DNA of 44,373 nt from Bacteroidales bacterium UBA4243. GTDB lineage: Bacteria; Bacteroidota; Bacteroidia; Bacteroidales; F082. The stretch covers positions 1 to 44,373 of the forward strand of contig DGXB01000058.1 of assembly GCA_002396205.1 (NCBI GenBank), in the 5' to 3' direction. A program made the translations under genes and the position numbers. Below are positions 16,433 to 24,286 of this stretch, one piece after another; within the stretch, counting starts at the first letter, position 1; each line of letters opens with the position of its first letter. The notes under the pieces were generated by a model. It did not search any database and was not told the origin of the DNA. It was given only the letters and a program-made list of their open reading frames with translations.

Positions 16433-17101
16433 TTATTGATTGTTGTTGTCGGATTCCAGTTTTTTCGCCAATTGGTGCGAGAGTACGGCCAAGGAGGAGG
16501 GGAGGTTCTCGTTTTTGACGAGGATGCCCTTGGGCACGTCGAGGAGGGTGAAGGCGAAGTTCCAGATGGCTTGGATACCGCTGCTCACCATTTGGTCGCA
16601 AACGGACTGGGCTTGGTCGGCGGGCACGGTGATGATGCCGATCTTAACGCCTGTGCGCCTGACGAAACTTGCCATTTTCTCCATGGGCAGCACATATTTG
16701 TCGCCGATTTGCAGCCCGTTCAGGTTGGGATCCTTGTCGAACCCGACGACGATGTTCAGGCCCATGCTCGAAAACTCCTTGTTGGTCAGGATGAGGCGGC
16801 CTAAGCTGCCCACTCCGACCACGATGGCCTCGTCTTCCTTGTTGTAGCCAAGGTATTCGCTCAGGTCGTTGATCAAGGTGTCGACCTCGAAGCCCGTGCG
16901 CGGCTTGCCGGTGACGGAGCAAACACTGGCAAGGTCCTTGCGCACCAAGACGGGGTTGAAGTTGAGGCTTTGCGCCACGGCTGCCGCCGAAACGAAAGCC
17001 TGCCCTTCTTGCTTCAGCTTTCGGATATGGCTGTAGTAGAGCGGCAAACGGCTCAAGGTCGATTTCGTCACTACCAAGGATGTGTTGTGGTGTTTCGCCA
17101 T
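16433..17101 (-). CDS. rex: Redox-sensing transcriptional repressor Rex
   Basis: 222 residues. The N-terminal winged helix contains the family pattern SRLPLYYSHIRKL and VSAAAVAQSLNFNPVLVRKDLA. The Rossmann domain follows with VVGVGSLGRLIL and GFDKDPN, which binds NADH or NAD+. Rex leaves DNA when the NADH/NAD+ ratio rises, releasing fermentation genes. It heads the rex-adhE-alcohol dehydrogenase unit and likely regulates itself. I could not identify a convincing Rex operator (TTGTTAA-type inverted repeat) in the upstream 176 bases. Rex could also control the hydrogenase and butyrate operons; that is inference. Confidence 0.95.
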   Translation of the reverse strand: MAKHHNTSLVVTKSTLSRLPLYYSHIRKLKQEGQAFVSAAAVAQSLNFNPVLVRKDLASVCSVTGKPRTGFEVDTLINDLSEYLGYNKEDEAIVVGVGSLGRLILTNKEFSSMGLNIVVGFDKDPNLNGLQIGDKYVLPMEKMASFVRRTGVKIGIITVPADQAQSVCDQMVSSGIQAIWNFAFTLLDVPKGILVKNENLPSSLAVLSHQLAKKLESDNNNQ

Positions 17102-17134
17102 ATCGATACTATTTTATCCAATTATTTGACGCTG

Positions 17135-17168
17135 CAAAAGTACAACATTATTCCATAGGTCGCGCAAA
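17135..17168 (-). promoter_or_regulatory. Promoter of rex-adhE
   Basis: On the - strand TTTG (17168-17165) and TACTTTTG (17142-17135) are separated by 22 bases, close to the Bacteroidota consensus. The start site would lie near 17128, giving a leader of about 27 bases. Confidence 0.6.
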
Positions 17169-17218
17169 AAAAATGAATAATTTTTGAAAAAAGTTACACT
17201 GTATTGGTTTTCAACAAA

Positions 17219-17250
17219 ATAAAAAAAATCGCACTCCGAAAAGTGCGATT
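17219..17250 (-). terminator. Intrinsic terminator of the subtilase gene
   Basis: AATCGCACT (17227-17235) and AGTGCGATT (17242-17250) form a 9-bp stem. Reading leftward the stem is followed by a run of eight T. It lies 28 bases after the protease stop codon. Confidence 0.88.
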
Positions 17251-17277
17251 TGTTCTTAAAACCGTGTCGTGAAACTA

Positions 17278-19539
17278 TTACGGCACAAATTCAAACTCAA
17301 TGCCTACGTTCCACGGCGATGGGTTGTTGGCCTTCGTACCGATTAAGACATCGTCCTTGGTGATGACGGGCGAGAGGCGGTAGCTACCGTAAATTCCGAT
17401 GTTTAGCAAGTTGGCGATGCTGTAGCTGATGCGCGTGGTGGCACCGTATTCGAAGAGGTTCATGGCCTTAAAGCCGTTATACATGGTATATTTCGTGCGG
17501 CACGTTTCTGGTGGAAGCAGTTCCCCCATATCGTCGGTGACGTAAGTCTTGTCCACCACTTTCACGCGGCGCGTAGCGTTGATGCCACCATAAACTCCTA
17601 AATCCCAATTGATACCCCATAAACGAATAACGACTCTTTGCATCAATTCGCCGCGAATTTGCATGTTGCGCATGATGGTTTGGTCGTGGAAGGGATGGAT
17701 GTCGCTGTCTTTGTCAAGATGGACGTAACGGTTCCAATCCAAGCCGAGACCCATACCTATTTTATATGTCTTGCCGTAGAACCAGCGGCGACCGAAAGCA
17801 AAGTGGCGATTGAAGCCGTTCCAAGTGGTGTTGCCAATGTTGTAGTCGTATTGGAAGAATGTCGATTTTTGCCAACCTTCTTCCTTGATTTTTGGGAAGG
17901 TGCCGTCTTGTCCTCCAATGCGGTGCGAGTTGGCATACACGGTGATGTCGCCGCCATGTCCAGAGATAGGGCAGGAGTCGTAGAAGCCGTTGTAGCTGAC
18001 ATTGAGCTTCTTGCCTTGACCAAAGTCCTTGTTGAGCAACTTAACACCTGTCGAGTCGGGTCGCGCCATATAATATCCCAAAAGCACGCCATCTTCACCT
18101 TCCACGTTGATGAAAACGTCTTGATTTTTGACGATTGTCGAAAACATGATTTTCACGCCGTCCTTTTCCTGAACGAGGTTGAAAGAACGCTCGGCAGGCT
18201 TCAGGTCACCAGTGAAGTAGGCGGCTTGCGGCACACCGTAGCCAAAGGCATAGTCAAAATAAGGGTAGAGGTCGGCGGATTTCTCGATTTCGGCCTTCAT
18301 CTCAAGGGCGGTCTTGTCGCGCATGGTCTGCCAGGCGCAGGCACAGAAGCCAGCCGTCAGCGGGCTGGAGAACGAAGTACCGTAAGCATCGGTAAATCCT
18401 CCGCTTGGGTTGGCCACGGCTGCATGACCGAAGGCCACCACATTGGGCTTGCGACGTTTGTCGGCTGACGGGCCATAGGAGCTGAACGAGATGTGGCGAT
18501 ATTTTTCCAAATCGTCCTCGATGCCGCCCACACAGAGCACGTTCTCCGCATCGGCGGGCGTGATGATGGTCATCCATCGTTTGTCGTCGCCTTCGTTGCC
18601 GGCGGAATTGCAAATCAGGATGCCTTTTTCGACAGCCTTGTTGGCGGCTTTGGCGACGTAGGAAGTGCCGTCCATGTCCTTGGTCCAATGGCGGTCCTTG
18701 CCGTAGCCCAACGAGCTGTTGATGATATTGGCGCCGTTTTTGTCGGCCCATTCGGCGCCTTGTGCCCACCACACCTCTTCCTTAAAAGGCTCTGGCTCGA
18801 TTTCCGTGCGAGCCAGCAGGAACTCGGCGCCTGTGGCCAGTCCCATCATCTGTCCGTCCTCGTTGATGCCAGCGATGCAGCTCAGCACCATGGTGCCGTG
18901 GGTGTTCCAGCCGTAGACGTTTTCCTCGCGGTTAGGGAAGTTGTAGGTCTTGATAATCTGGTGGTTGTCGCGCAAATGCTTGAAGGCGGGGTGGGTGTCC
19001 ACTTTCGGGAAGCCGCCGTCCATCACGCAGATGCGCATCCCCTTGCCGTTGATGCCCTTGTCGACGAAATATTGTCCGCCGAAGCGTTTCAGCTGGTCGG
19101 TCAACACGTCTTTGTTTGTCGCGTCGTCGTCATTGCGAGCACAGCGAAGCAATTCAGAATCGTCAAGCGTGGATGACGCAAGCGTCGCATCGGAAACAAT
19201 CTCTTGCACACGTTCCACGAAGGGCAGTTGGGCGATGCGGTTGGCGTTGTCGTCGGTGGCCATGACACCCACGGCATTGAGCCAGCGCGACTCGCCGAAA
19301 ACCTCAGTGGAATAGCCGTTTACCGCATTCACATACGAGTCGTTCAGCGGAAAGTTGCTGATGTCGTAAAGGTCGGCACCGCATTGCCGGTAACGTTCGA
19401 TGGCTTTCGCGTCGAAGTAGGAGTAAGGGTCGAATTGGGTGTCGTTTTTGTCGGTGAAGAACACCCAGAAACACTTTTCTTGGGCCATTGCCATGCCGCT
19501 TAGCAGGCAAAAAATGGCGATTAGGAAATTTTTTCTCAT
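17278..19539 (-). CDS. Secreted or surface subtilisin-family (S8) serine protease
   Basis: 753 residues from the ATG at 19539. That start gives a proper signal peptide (MRKNFLIAIFCLLSGMAMAQ) and lies downstream of the -7 promoter box; an in-frame TTG at 19560 overlaps the box and is rejected. Residues 21-115 look like a propeptide. The catalytic triad is complete: Asp174 in CVMDGGF, His214 in NTHGTMV, Ser389 in GTSFSSP, with oxyanion Asn315 in NSAGNEG. Past residue about 430 is an extension whose last 200 residues show the alternating aromatic pattern of an outer-membrane beta-barrel, ending in EFEFVP. Residues about 116-144 are encoded by a dispersed palindromic repeat inserted in frame. No type IX sorting domain is present. 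Confidence 0.9.
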   Translation of the reverse strand: MRKNFLIAIFCLLSGMAMAQEKCFWVFFTDKNDTQFDPYSYFDAKAIERYRQCGADLYDISNFPLNDSYVNAVNGYSTEVFGESRWLNAVGVMATDDNANRIAQLPFVERVQEIVSDATLASSTLDDSELLRCARNDDDATNKDVLTDQLKRFGGQYFVDKGINGKGMRICVMDGGFPKVDTHPAFKHLRDNHQIIKTYNFPNREENVYGWNTHGTMVLSCIAGINEDGQMMGLATGAEFLLARTEIEPEPFKEEVWWAQGAEWADKNGANIINSSLGYGKDRHWTKDMDGTSYVAKAANKAVEKGILICNSAGNEGDDKRWMTIITPADAENVLCVGGIEDDLEKYRHISFSSYGPSADKRRKPNVVAFGHAAVANPSGGFTDAYGTSFSSPLTAGFCACAWQTMRDKTALEMKAEIEKSADLYPYFDYAFGYGVPQAAYFTGDLKPAERSFNLVQEKDGVKIMFSTIVKNQDVFINVEGEDGVLLGYYMARPDSTGVKLLNKDFGQGKKLNVSYNGFYDSCPISGHGGDITVYANSHRIGGQDGTFPKIKEEGWQKSTFFQYDYNIGNTTWNGFNRHFAFGRRWFYGKTYKIGMGLGLDWNRYVHLDKDSDIHPFHDQTIMRNMQIRGELMQRVVIRLWGINWDLGVYGGINATRRVKVVDKTYVTDDMGELLPPETCRTKYTMYNGFKAMNLFEYGATTRISYSIANLLNIGIYGSYRLSPVITKDDVLIGTKANNPSPWNVGIEFEFVP
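19121..19190 (-). repeat. REP-like palindromic element translated in frame within the subtilase
   Basis: The + strand stretch GTCATTGCGAGCACAGCGAA, followed by GCAATTCAGA and a second part GTCAAGCGTGGATGACGCAA, matches the common intergenic element whose sense translation gives LLRCARND. Here it has no stop codon in frame and encodes DATLASSTLDDSELLRCARN between the propeptide and the catalytic domain. Confidence 0.72.
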
Positions 19540-19557
19540 AAAAAATGAAATTTGCTG

Positions 19558-19565
19558 CAAAGGTA
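19558..19565 (-). promoter_or_regulatory. -7 promoter element of the subtilase gene
   Basis: TACCTTTG on the - strand matches TAnnTTTG. The start site would be near 19551, about 12 bases before the chosen ATG. No good -33 element is visible. It lies back to back with the + strand promoter at 19579. Confidence 0.6.
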
Positions 19566-19578
19566 ATGTTTTATTTTC

Positions 19579-19586
19579 TACTTTTG
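19579..19586 (+). promoter_or_regulatory. -7 promoter element of the TerB-like gene
   Basis: TACTTTTG matches TAnnTTTG, 28 bases before the ATG at 19615. A TTTG at 19551 is a little far (24-base spacer) for a -33 element. Confidence 0.5.
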
Positions 19587-19614
19587 TCGCATAAATGGCA
19601 TAAATCTGTACACT

Positions 19615-19950
19615 ATGGAAAACTTGACCAAAGAAAAATTCGAAATCTTCATGATGCTTTGCGCTTCGGGCATCGACGGCAACATCTCAATGAACGAGCT
19701 TGAACGCATCTGCATGCAGTTCGACGAAAAGAGTTACCAAGAGGTTTTTGAGGCCTGGAAGGGGATGACCAGTCCCAACTGGCTCAGCGTCTTCAAGGAA
19801 CACAAGGACGAATTCCTCAAGACCGAGGAAGACAAGGCCGCCTTTATGGCCGACATCAACGACATCATTTCGGCTGACGAAGGCGAGACCACCCTGAAAG
19901 AGAAGAACTACATGAAAGTCCTCGAAATGCTGATGAACGACGAGCTTTGA
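19615..19950 (+). CDS. Small acidic helical protein, possibly TerB-like
   Basis: 111 residues, highly charged, predicted all helical, no signal peptide or membrane segment. I do not recognise it securely. Two segments, ASGIDGNISMNELERI near residue 17 and INDIISADEGETTLKEKNYM near residue 82, each resemble the DGxIxxxE loops of the TerB/DjlA helical family that bind metal. That reading is a pattern impression only. It has its own promoter box upstream and a strong terminator downstream, so it is a single-gene unit between the subtilase and the hydrogenase operon. Codon use matches its neighbours, supporting a real gene. Confidence 0.7.
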   Translation: MENLTKEKFEIFMMLCASGIDGNISMNELERICMQFDEKSYQEVFEAWKGMTSPNWLSVFKEHKDEFLKTEEDKAAFMADINDIISADEGETTLKEKNYMKVLEMLMNDEL

Positions 19951-19975
19951 TTCTGTAGAGCTTCGCGAAAACCTT

Positions 19976-20006
19976 AACCCCGATTTTGGCAAAAATCGGG
20001 GTTTTC
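19976..20006 (+). terminator. Intrinsic terminator after the TerB-like gene
   Basis: AACCCCGATTTT (19976-19987) pairs perfectly with AAAATCGGGGTT (19992-20003) around a 4-base loop and is followed by TTC. Confidence 0.85.
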
Positions 20007-20007
20007 T

Positions 20008-20028
20008 AAATTAGAATCGTTCTAATTT
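20008..20028. promoter_or_regulatory. Perfect inverted repeat, possible operator upstream of the hydrogenase operon
   Basis: AAATTAGAA, three bases TCG, then TTCTAATTT: a perfect 9-bp palindrome. It resembles Fur/PerR-family boxes in layout but lies about 90 bases upstream of the hydrogenase -33 element. A regulator site is possible, as is a leftover of the preceding terminator. Confidence 0.35.
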
Positions 20029-20117
20029 ATGATTTGATCCAAAAAAGCAATATCTAATATTTTGCTTTTCAACAAACTAACTGCATTTTGAAACCTATCA
20101 AAAAGTTGCCTCTTTAT

Positions 20118-20150
20118 TTGGAATGAAAGCATTTTTTTCCCTAAATTTGC
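20118..20150 (+). promoter_or_regulatory. Promoter of the HydABC hydrogenase operon
   Basis: TTTG (20118-20121), a 21-base spacer and TAAATTTG (20143-20150) match the Bacteroidota consensus fully. The start site would be near 20157, giving a leader of about 60 bases. Confidence 0.8.
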
Positions 20151-20218
20151 AGCGAATTTTGAAAAACCCCTGAAAAGGACAACGAAACTCAATAAATAAC
20201 CTTAAAAACAAGGAAAAT

Positions 20219-20608
20219 ATGGCAAAAGTTAAGTCTTTAGCAGAACTGAAAGCTATGAGAGAAAAGCTTCAGTCGAACATTGACCTTCGCGAAAAGAGCA
20301 ACGACCCTGACTCTTTGGTGCAAATCAAGGTCGCAATGGCCACTTGCGGTATCGCCGCTGGTGCAAAACAAGTTATGGAACACATGATGGAGAAGGCCGA
20401 CGAGCTGAAGCTCAGTATCGTCTTCACCCAGACCGGCTGCATGGGCTACTGCCACGCTGAGCCGACCATCGAGGTGAAATGCCCTGGCAAGGACCCGATT
20501 GTCTTCGGTCATGTCGACAACAACCGCGCTGACGAAATCCTTACCAAGTATGTGATGAACAACGAAATGGTGGAAGGCGTCATTCCCGTGAACTACGAAA
20601 CTATCTAA
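20219..20608 (+). CDS. Thioredoxin-like [2Fe-2S] subunit at the head of the hydrogenase operon
   Basis: 129 residues. After a charged N-terminal helix come KVAMATCGIAAGA near residue 37 and TGCMGYCHAEP near residue 78, giving the four cysteines of a thioredoxin-fold [2Fe-2S] ferredoxin. It likely carries electrons to or from the HydB flavoprotein. It is first in a four-gene operon and 23 bases before hydB. A short AAGGA lies 4 bases before the ATG. Similar extra ferredoxins occur in bifurcating hydrogenase operons of other anaerobes; whether it is a stable subunit cannot be told. Confidence 0.88.
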   Translation: MAKVKSLAELKAMREKLQSNIDLREKSNDPDSLVQIKVAMATCGIAAGAKQVMEHMMEKADELKLSIVFTQTGCMGYCHAEPTIEVKCPGKDPIVFGHVDNNRADEILTKYVMNNEMVEGVIPVNYETI

Positions 20609-20631
20609 TAATTTAATTCGGAGGAATTTAT

Positions 20632-22446
20632 ATGACAAAAATCAAGATGCACGTGCTGGTGTGCGGTGGTACTGGCTGCCAAGCTTCGGCAAGTGCTCAA
20701 ATCATCGAGAACTTCCAGCGCATCCTTGCTGAGAAGGGCTTGCAGAATGAAGTTCAGGTGGTCAGAACGGGTTGCTTCGGCTTCTGCGAGAAGGGCCCCA
20801 TCGTGAAGATCATGCCTGACAACACGTTCTACACTCAGGTGAAGCCTGAAGATGTCGAAAAGATCATCAACGAGCACATCATCAAGGGCCGTAAGGTCAC
20901 TGATTTGCTCTATCTGGATCCTGAAAACAAGGAACACGTCTCTGACTCGAAGCACATGGGCTTCTACCGTAAGCAACTGCGTATCGCTTTGCGTAACTGC
21001 GGTTTCATCAATCCCGAAAACATCGACGAATGCATTTCCCGTGGCGGTTACGAGGCTTTGGGCAAGTGCCTTAGCGAAATGACTCCCCAACAAGTGATCG
21101 ACGAAGTCACCAAGTCAGGTCTTCGCGGCCGTGGCGGCGCTGGCTTCCCCACCGGTGTGAAATGGGGTCTCTGCGCAAAGAACAAGTGCGATGAGATGTA
21201 CGTCATCTGCAACGCCGACGAAGGCGACCCGGGTGCGTTCATGGACCGTTCCATCATGGAAGGCGACCCGCATAGCATCGTCGAGGCCATGGCCATCTGC
21301 GGCTATGCCATCGGTGCCACCCACGGTTTGGTTTACATCCGTGCTGAATACCCGCTGGCTATTCACCGTCTGCAAGTCGCCATCGCCCAGGCCCGCGAAT
21401 ACGGCCTGCTCGGTAAAGACATCCTCGGCTCGGGCTTCGATTTCGACATCGAGCTCCGCTATGGTGCCGGTGCTTTCGTCTGCGGTGAAGAGACTGCTCT
21501 GATCCACTCGATGGAAGGTATGCGTGGTGAGCCTACGCTGAAACCCCCGTTCCCGGCTGTTCATGGCTACAAGGGCCAACCCTCCAACGTGAACAACGTG
21601 GAGACCTTCGCCAACGTGCCGATCATCATCACCAAGGGTGCTGACTGGTTTGCCAGCATCGGATCCGAGAAGTCGAAGGGCACGAAGGTGTTCGCTCTGG
21701 CCGGTCAGATCAACAACGTCGGTCTGATTGAGGTCCCGATGGGCACCACGCTGCGCGACATCATCTACGAAATCGGTGGTGGTATCAAGGGTGGCCGTAA
21801 GTTCAAGGCCGTCCAGACTGGTGGTCCTTCAGGCGGCTGCTTGACGGAGAAACACCTCGACACTCCTATCGACTATGAAAGCCTTGCCGCTGCCGGCTCC
21901 ATGATGGGCTCTGGCGGTATGGTGGTCATGGACGACACCTCCTGCATGGTGGCCATCGCCAAGTTCTACTTGGAGTTCACCTGCGAAGAGAGCTGCGGTA
22001 AGTGCTCGCCCTGCCGTATCGGTAACAAGCGTATGCTCGAAATCCTCACCAAGATCACGGAAGGCAGAGGCACCATGGACGACCTTCAAGAACTCCGCAA
22101 CCTCGCCGCCGTCATCAAGGATACCGCCCTCTGCGGTCTGGGTCAGACCTCACCGAACCCGGTGCTTTCGACCTTGGACAACTTCTGGGACGAGTATGTT
22201 GAGCACGTTGTTGACAAGAAATGCCGCGCTGGCGTCTGCAAGAAGCTCATGCGTTATGAAATCGACAAGGAGAAGTGCATTGGCTGTGGCGCTTGTAAGA
22301 AGAACTGCCCCGCTGAAGCCATCTCGAAGACCGACTACATCGCTCCCGGCCACAAGCTGCCTTCGATGATGATCGATCCTTCCAAGTGTATCAAGTGCGG
22401 TGCCTGTATCTCAACCTGTAAGTTCGGTGCCATTTCTGTCAAATAA
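20632..22446 (+). CDS. hydB: NADH-binding flavoprotein subunit of electron-bifurcating [FeFe]-hydrogenase
   Basis: 604 residues in three parts. An N-terminal thioredoxin-like [2Fe-2S] domain (CGGTGCQAS, CFGFCEKGP); a NuoF core with the NADH site GRGGAGFPTGVKW, the FMN site GAGAFVCGEETALI and the [4Fe-4S] motif ESCGKCSPCRIG; and a C-terminal ferredoxin domain with two [4Fe-4S] motifs (CIGCGACKKNCP, CIKCGACISTC). This build is that of Thermotoga/Moorella HydB, which joins NADH and ferredoxin oxidation to H2 formation. An unusually good ribosome site, GGAGGA at 20620-20625, sits 6 bases before the ATG. Confidence 0.95.
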   Translation: MTKIKMHVLVCGGTGCQASASAQIIENFQRILAEKGLQNEVQVVRTGCFGFCEKGPIVKIMPDNTFYTQVKPEDVEKIINEHIIKGRKVTDLLYLDPENKEHVSDSKHMGFYRKQLRIALRNCGFINPENIDECISRGGYEALGKCLSEMTPQQVIDEVTKSGLRGRGGAGFPTGVKWGLCAKNKCDEMYVICNADEGDPGAFMDRSIMEGDPHSIVEAMAICGYAIGATHGLVYIRAEYPLAIHRLQVAIAQAREYGLLGKDILGSGFDFDIELRYGAGAFVCGEETALIHSMEGMRGEPTLKPPFPAVHGYKGQPSNVNNVETFANVPIIITKGADWFASIGSEKSKGTKVFALAGQINNVGLIEVPMGTTLRDIIYEIGGGIKGGRKFKAVQTGGPSGGCLTEKHLDTPIDYESLAAAGSMMGSGGMVVMDDTSCMVAIAKFYLEFTCEESCGKCSPCRIGNKRMLEILTKITEGRGTMDDLQELRNLAAVIKDTALCGLGQTSPNPVLSTLDNFWDEYVEHVVDKKCRAGVCKKLMRYEIDKEKCIGCGACKKNCPAEAISKTDYIAPGHKLPSMMIDPSKCIKCGACISTCKFGAISVK

Positions 22447-22466
22447 TAAAAGAGGAGGAAACAAAT

Positions 22467-24251
22467 ATGATTAACGTAACAATTGATAACAAACAGATCC
22501 AGGTCCCGGAAGGCACTACTATCCTGAAAGCCGCCCGCATGGCTGGTATCCATATTCCTACCCTTTGCTATTTTGAACTGGCAGGAATGAAATTTGAAAA
22601 CAAACCCGGTGGCTGCCGCGTTTGCGTCGTCGAAGTTACCAAAGACTTCAACGGTCGTCCGCGTCGTAACCTGGCCCCGGCTTGCGCCACCGACTGCGTG
22701 GAAGGCATGGAAGTGCTGACCCACAGCGCCCGCGTCATCAACGCCCGTCGTACCGTGGTCGAACTGATTCTCAGTGACCACCCGGCAGACTGCTTGACCT
22801 GCGCCAAGAGCGGCAACTGCGAGCTCCAGAGCCTGGCCCAATACCTCGGTATCCGCGAAGTCCCCTTCAAGGGCGAACAGAGCCACTATCGCCAAGACAT
22901 GTCGCCCAGCATCGTGCGCGACATGGACAAGTGCGTCATGTGCCGTCGTTGCGAGAACATGTGTAACAACGTCCAGACCGTTGGTGCCCTGAGCGCCATC
23001 AACCGTGGCTTCAGCGCGGTCGTGGCTCCTGCTTTCGAGCAAGACCTCGTCGACTCGCCTTGCGTCATGTGCGGTCAGTGCGTCCAGGTGTGCCCCGTCG
23101 GCGCCTTGAGCGAGGTGGACGACACCCGCAACGTGATGGCTGCCATCAACAACCCCAAGAAGACCGTCATCGTCAACACGGCTCCCGCTACGCGTGTGGC
23201 CCTCGGTGAAGAGTTCGGCATGCCCGCCGGCACCATCGTCACCGGTCAGATGGCCGCTGCCCTGCGTCGTCTGGGCTTCGACTATGTGTTCGACACCGAC
23301 TTCGCTGCCGACCTTACCATCATGGAAGAAGGCACTGAGCTCCTCGGCCGCATCAAGAAGTTCATGGCTGGCGACAAGAGCGTCCGTCTGCCTATCCTGA
23401 CTTCCTGCTGCCCGGGTTGGGTCAACTTCTTCGAGCACAACTTCCCCGACATGCTGGATGTGCCTTCAACCGCCAAATCGCCTATGCAGATGTTCGGCGC
23501 TGTCGCCAAGAACTACTGGGCCGAAAAGATGGGCATCAAGAGAGAAGACCTCGTCGTCGTCTCCATCATGCCTTGCTTGGCTAAGAAGTACGAAAGCAAG
23601 CGTAAGGAATTCTACAAGGATGGCAATCCCGACATCGACTACGTCCTGACGACCCGTGAGTTGGCTCGCTTAATCAAGCAGTTCAACCTCAACCTGAAGG
23701 ATATGCCGAGCGAAGACTACGACGACCCGCTGGGCGAATCCACGGGTGCCGCCGTCATCTTCGGCGCCACTGGTGGTGTGATCGAAGCCGCCACCCGTAC
23801 CGCCTATGAGGTGTTCACTGGCAAACCGTTGCCTAAGATTGACTTTACTGAGCTCCGTGGTATCGAAGGTATCCGTGACGCTTGGGTTGACTTTGACGGC
23901 ACTCCGATCCACATCGGCATTGCCCACGGTCTGTCCAACGCCCGCAAGCTCCTCGAGAGAGTGCGCGAAGGCAAGGAACAGTTCCACGCCATCGAGGTCA
24001 TGGCCTGCCCCGGCGGTTGCGTCGGCGGCGCTGGTCAGCCCTACCACCACGGCAACAGCGAGATCATCAAGAAGCGTACGGAAGCCATCTACCGCGAGGA
24101 TGCTGGCAAGCCGATCCGTAAGTCGCACGAGAATCCTTCGATCAAGAAGATCTACGAAGAATACTTTGGCGAGCCTTGCAGCCACAAGTCACACGAACTG
24201 CTACACACCCACTATTTCGACAAGTCAGAACACGTCGAGATCAGCGAGTAA
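22467..24251 (+). CDS. hydA: Catalytic subunit of electron-bifurcating [FeFe]-hydrogenase
   Basis: 594 residues. N-terminal NuoG-like [2Fe-2S] domain (CRVCVVEV), a His-Cys [4Fe-4S] segment (DHPADCLTCAKSGNC), two ferredoxin-type [4Fe-4S] motifs (CVMCRRCENMC, CVMCGQCVQVCP), then the H-cluster domain. The three H-cluster signatures are canonical: TSCCPGW near 312, IMPCLAKK near 370 and ACPGGCVGGAGQP near 512, so the enzyme should be active. It makes H2 (or oxidises it) together with hydB and hydC. AGGAGG at 22453-22458 gives a strong ribosome site 8 bases before the start. The HydEFG maturases needed for the H-cluster are not in this window. Confidence 0.97.
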   Translation: MINVTIDNKQIQVPEGTTILKAARMAGIHIPTLCYFELAGMKFENKPGGCRVCVVEVTKDFNGRPRRNLAPACATDCVEGMEVLTHSARVINARRTVVELILSDHPADCLTCAKSGNCELQSLAQYLGIREVPFKGEQSHYRQDMSPSIVRDMDKCVMCRRCENMCNNVQTVGALSAINRGFSAVVAPAFEQDLVDSPCVMCGQCVQVCPVGALSEVDDTRNVMAAINNPKKTVIVNTAPATRVALGEEFGMPAGTIVTGQMAAALRRLGFDYVFDTDFAADLTIMEEGTELLGRIKKFMAGDKSVRLPILTSCCPGWVNFFEHNFPDMLDVPSTAKSPMQMFGAVAKNYWAEKMGIKREDLVVVSIMPCLAKKYESKRKEFYKDGNPDIDYVLTTRELARLIKQFNLNLKDMPSEDYDDPLGESTGAAVIFGATGGVIEAATRTAYEVFTGKPLPKIDFTELRGIEGIRDAWVDFDGTPIHIGIAHGLSNARKLLERVREGKEQFHAIEVMACPGGCVGGAGQPYHHGNSEIIKKRTEAIYREDAGKPIRKSHENPSIKKIYEEYFGEPCSHKSHELLHTHYFDKSEHVEISE

Positions 24252-24286
24252 TTCAATAACCAGTAAATAATAGAAAGGAAATAAAT

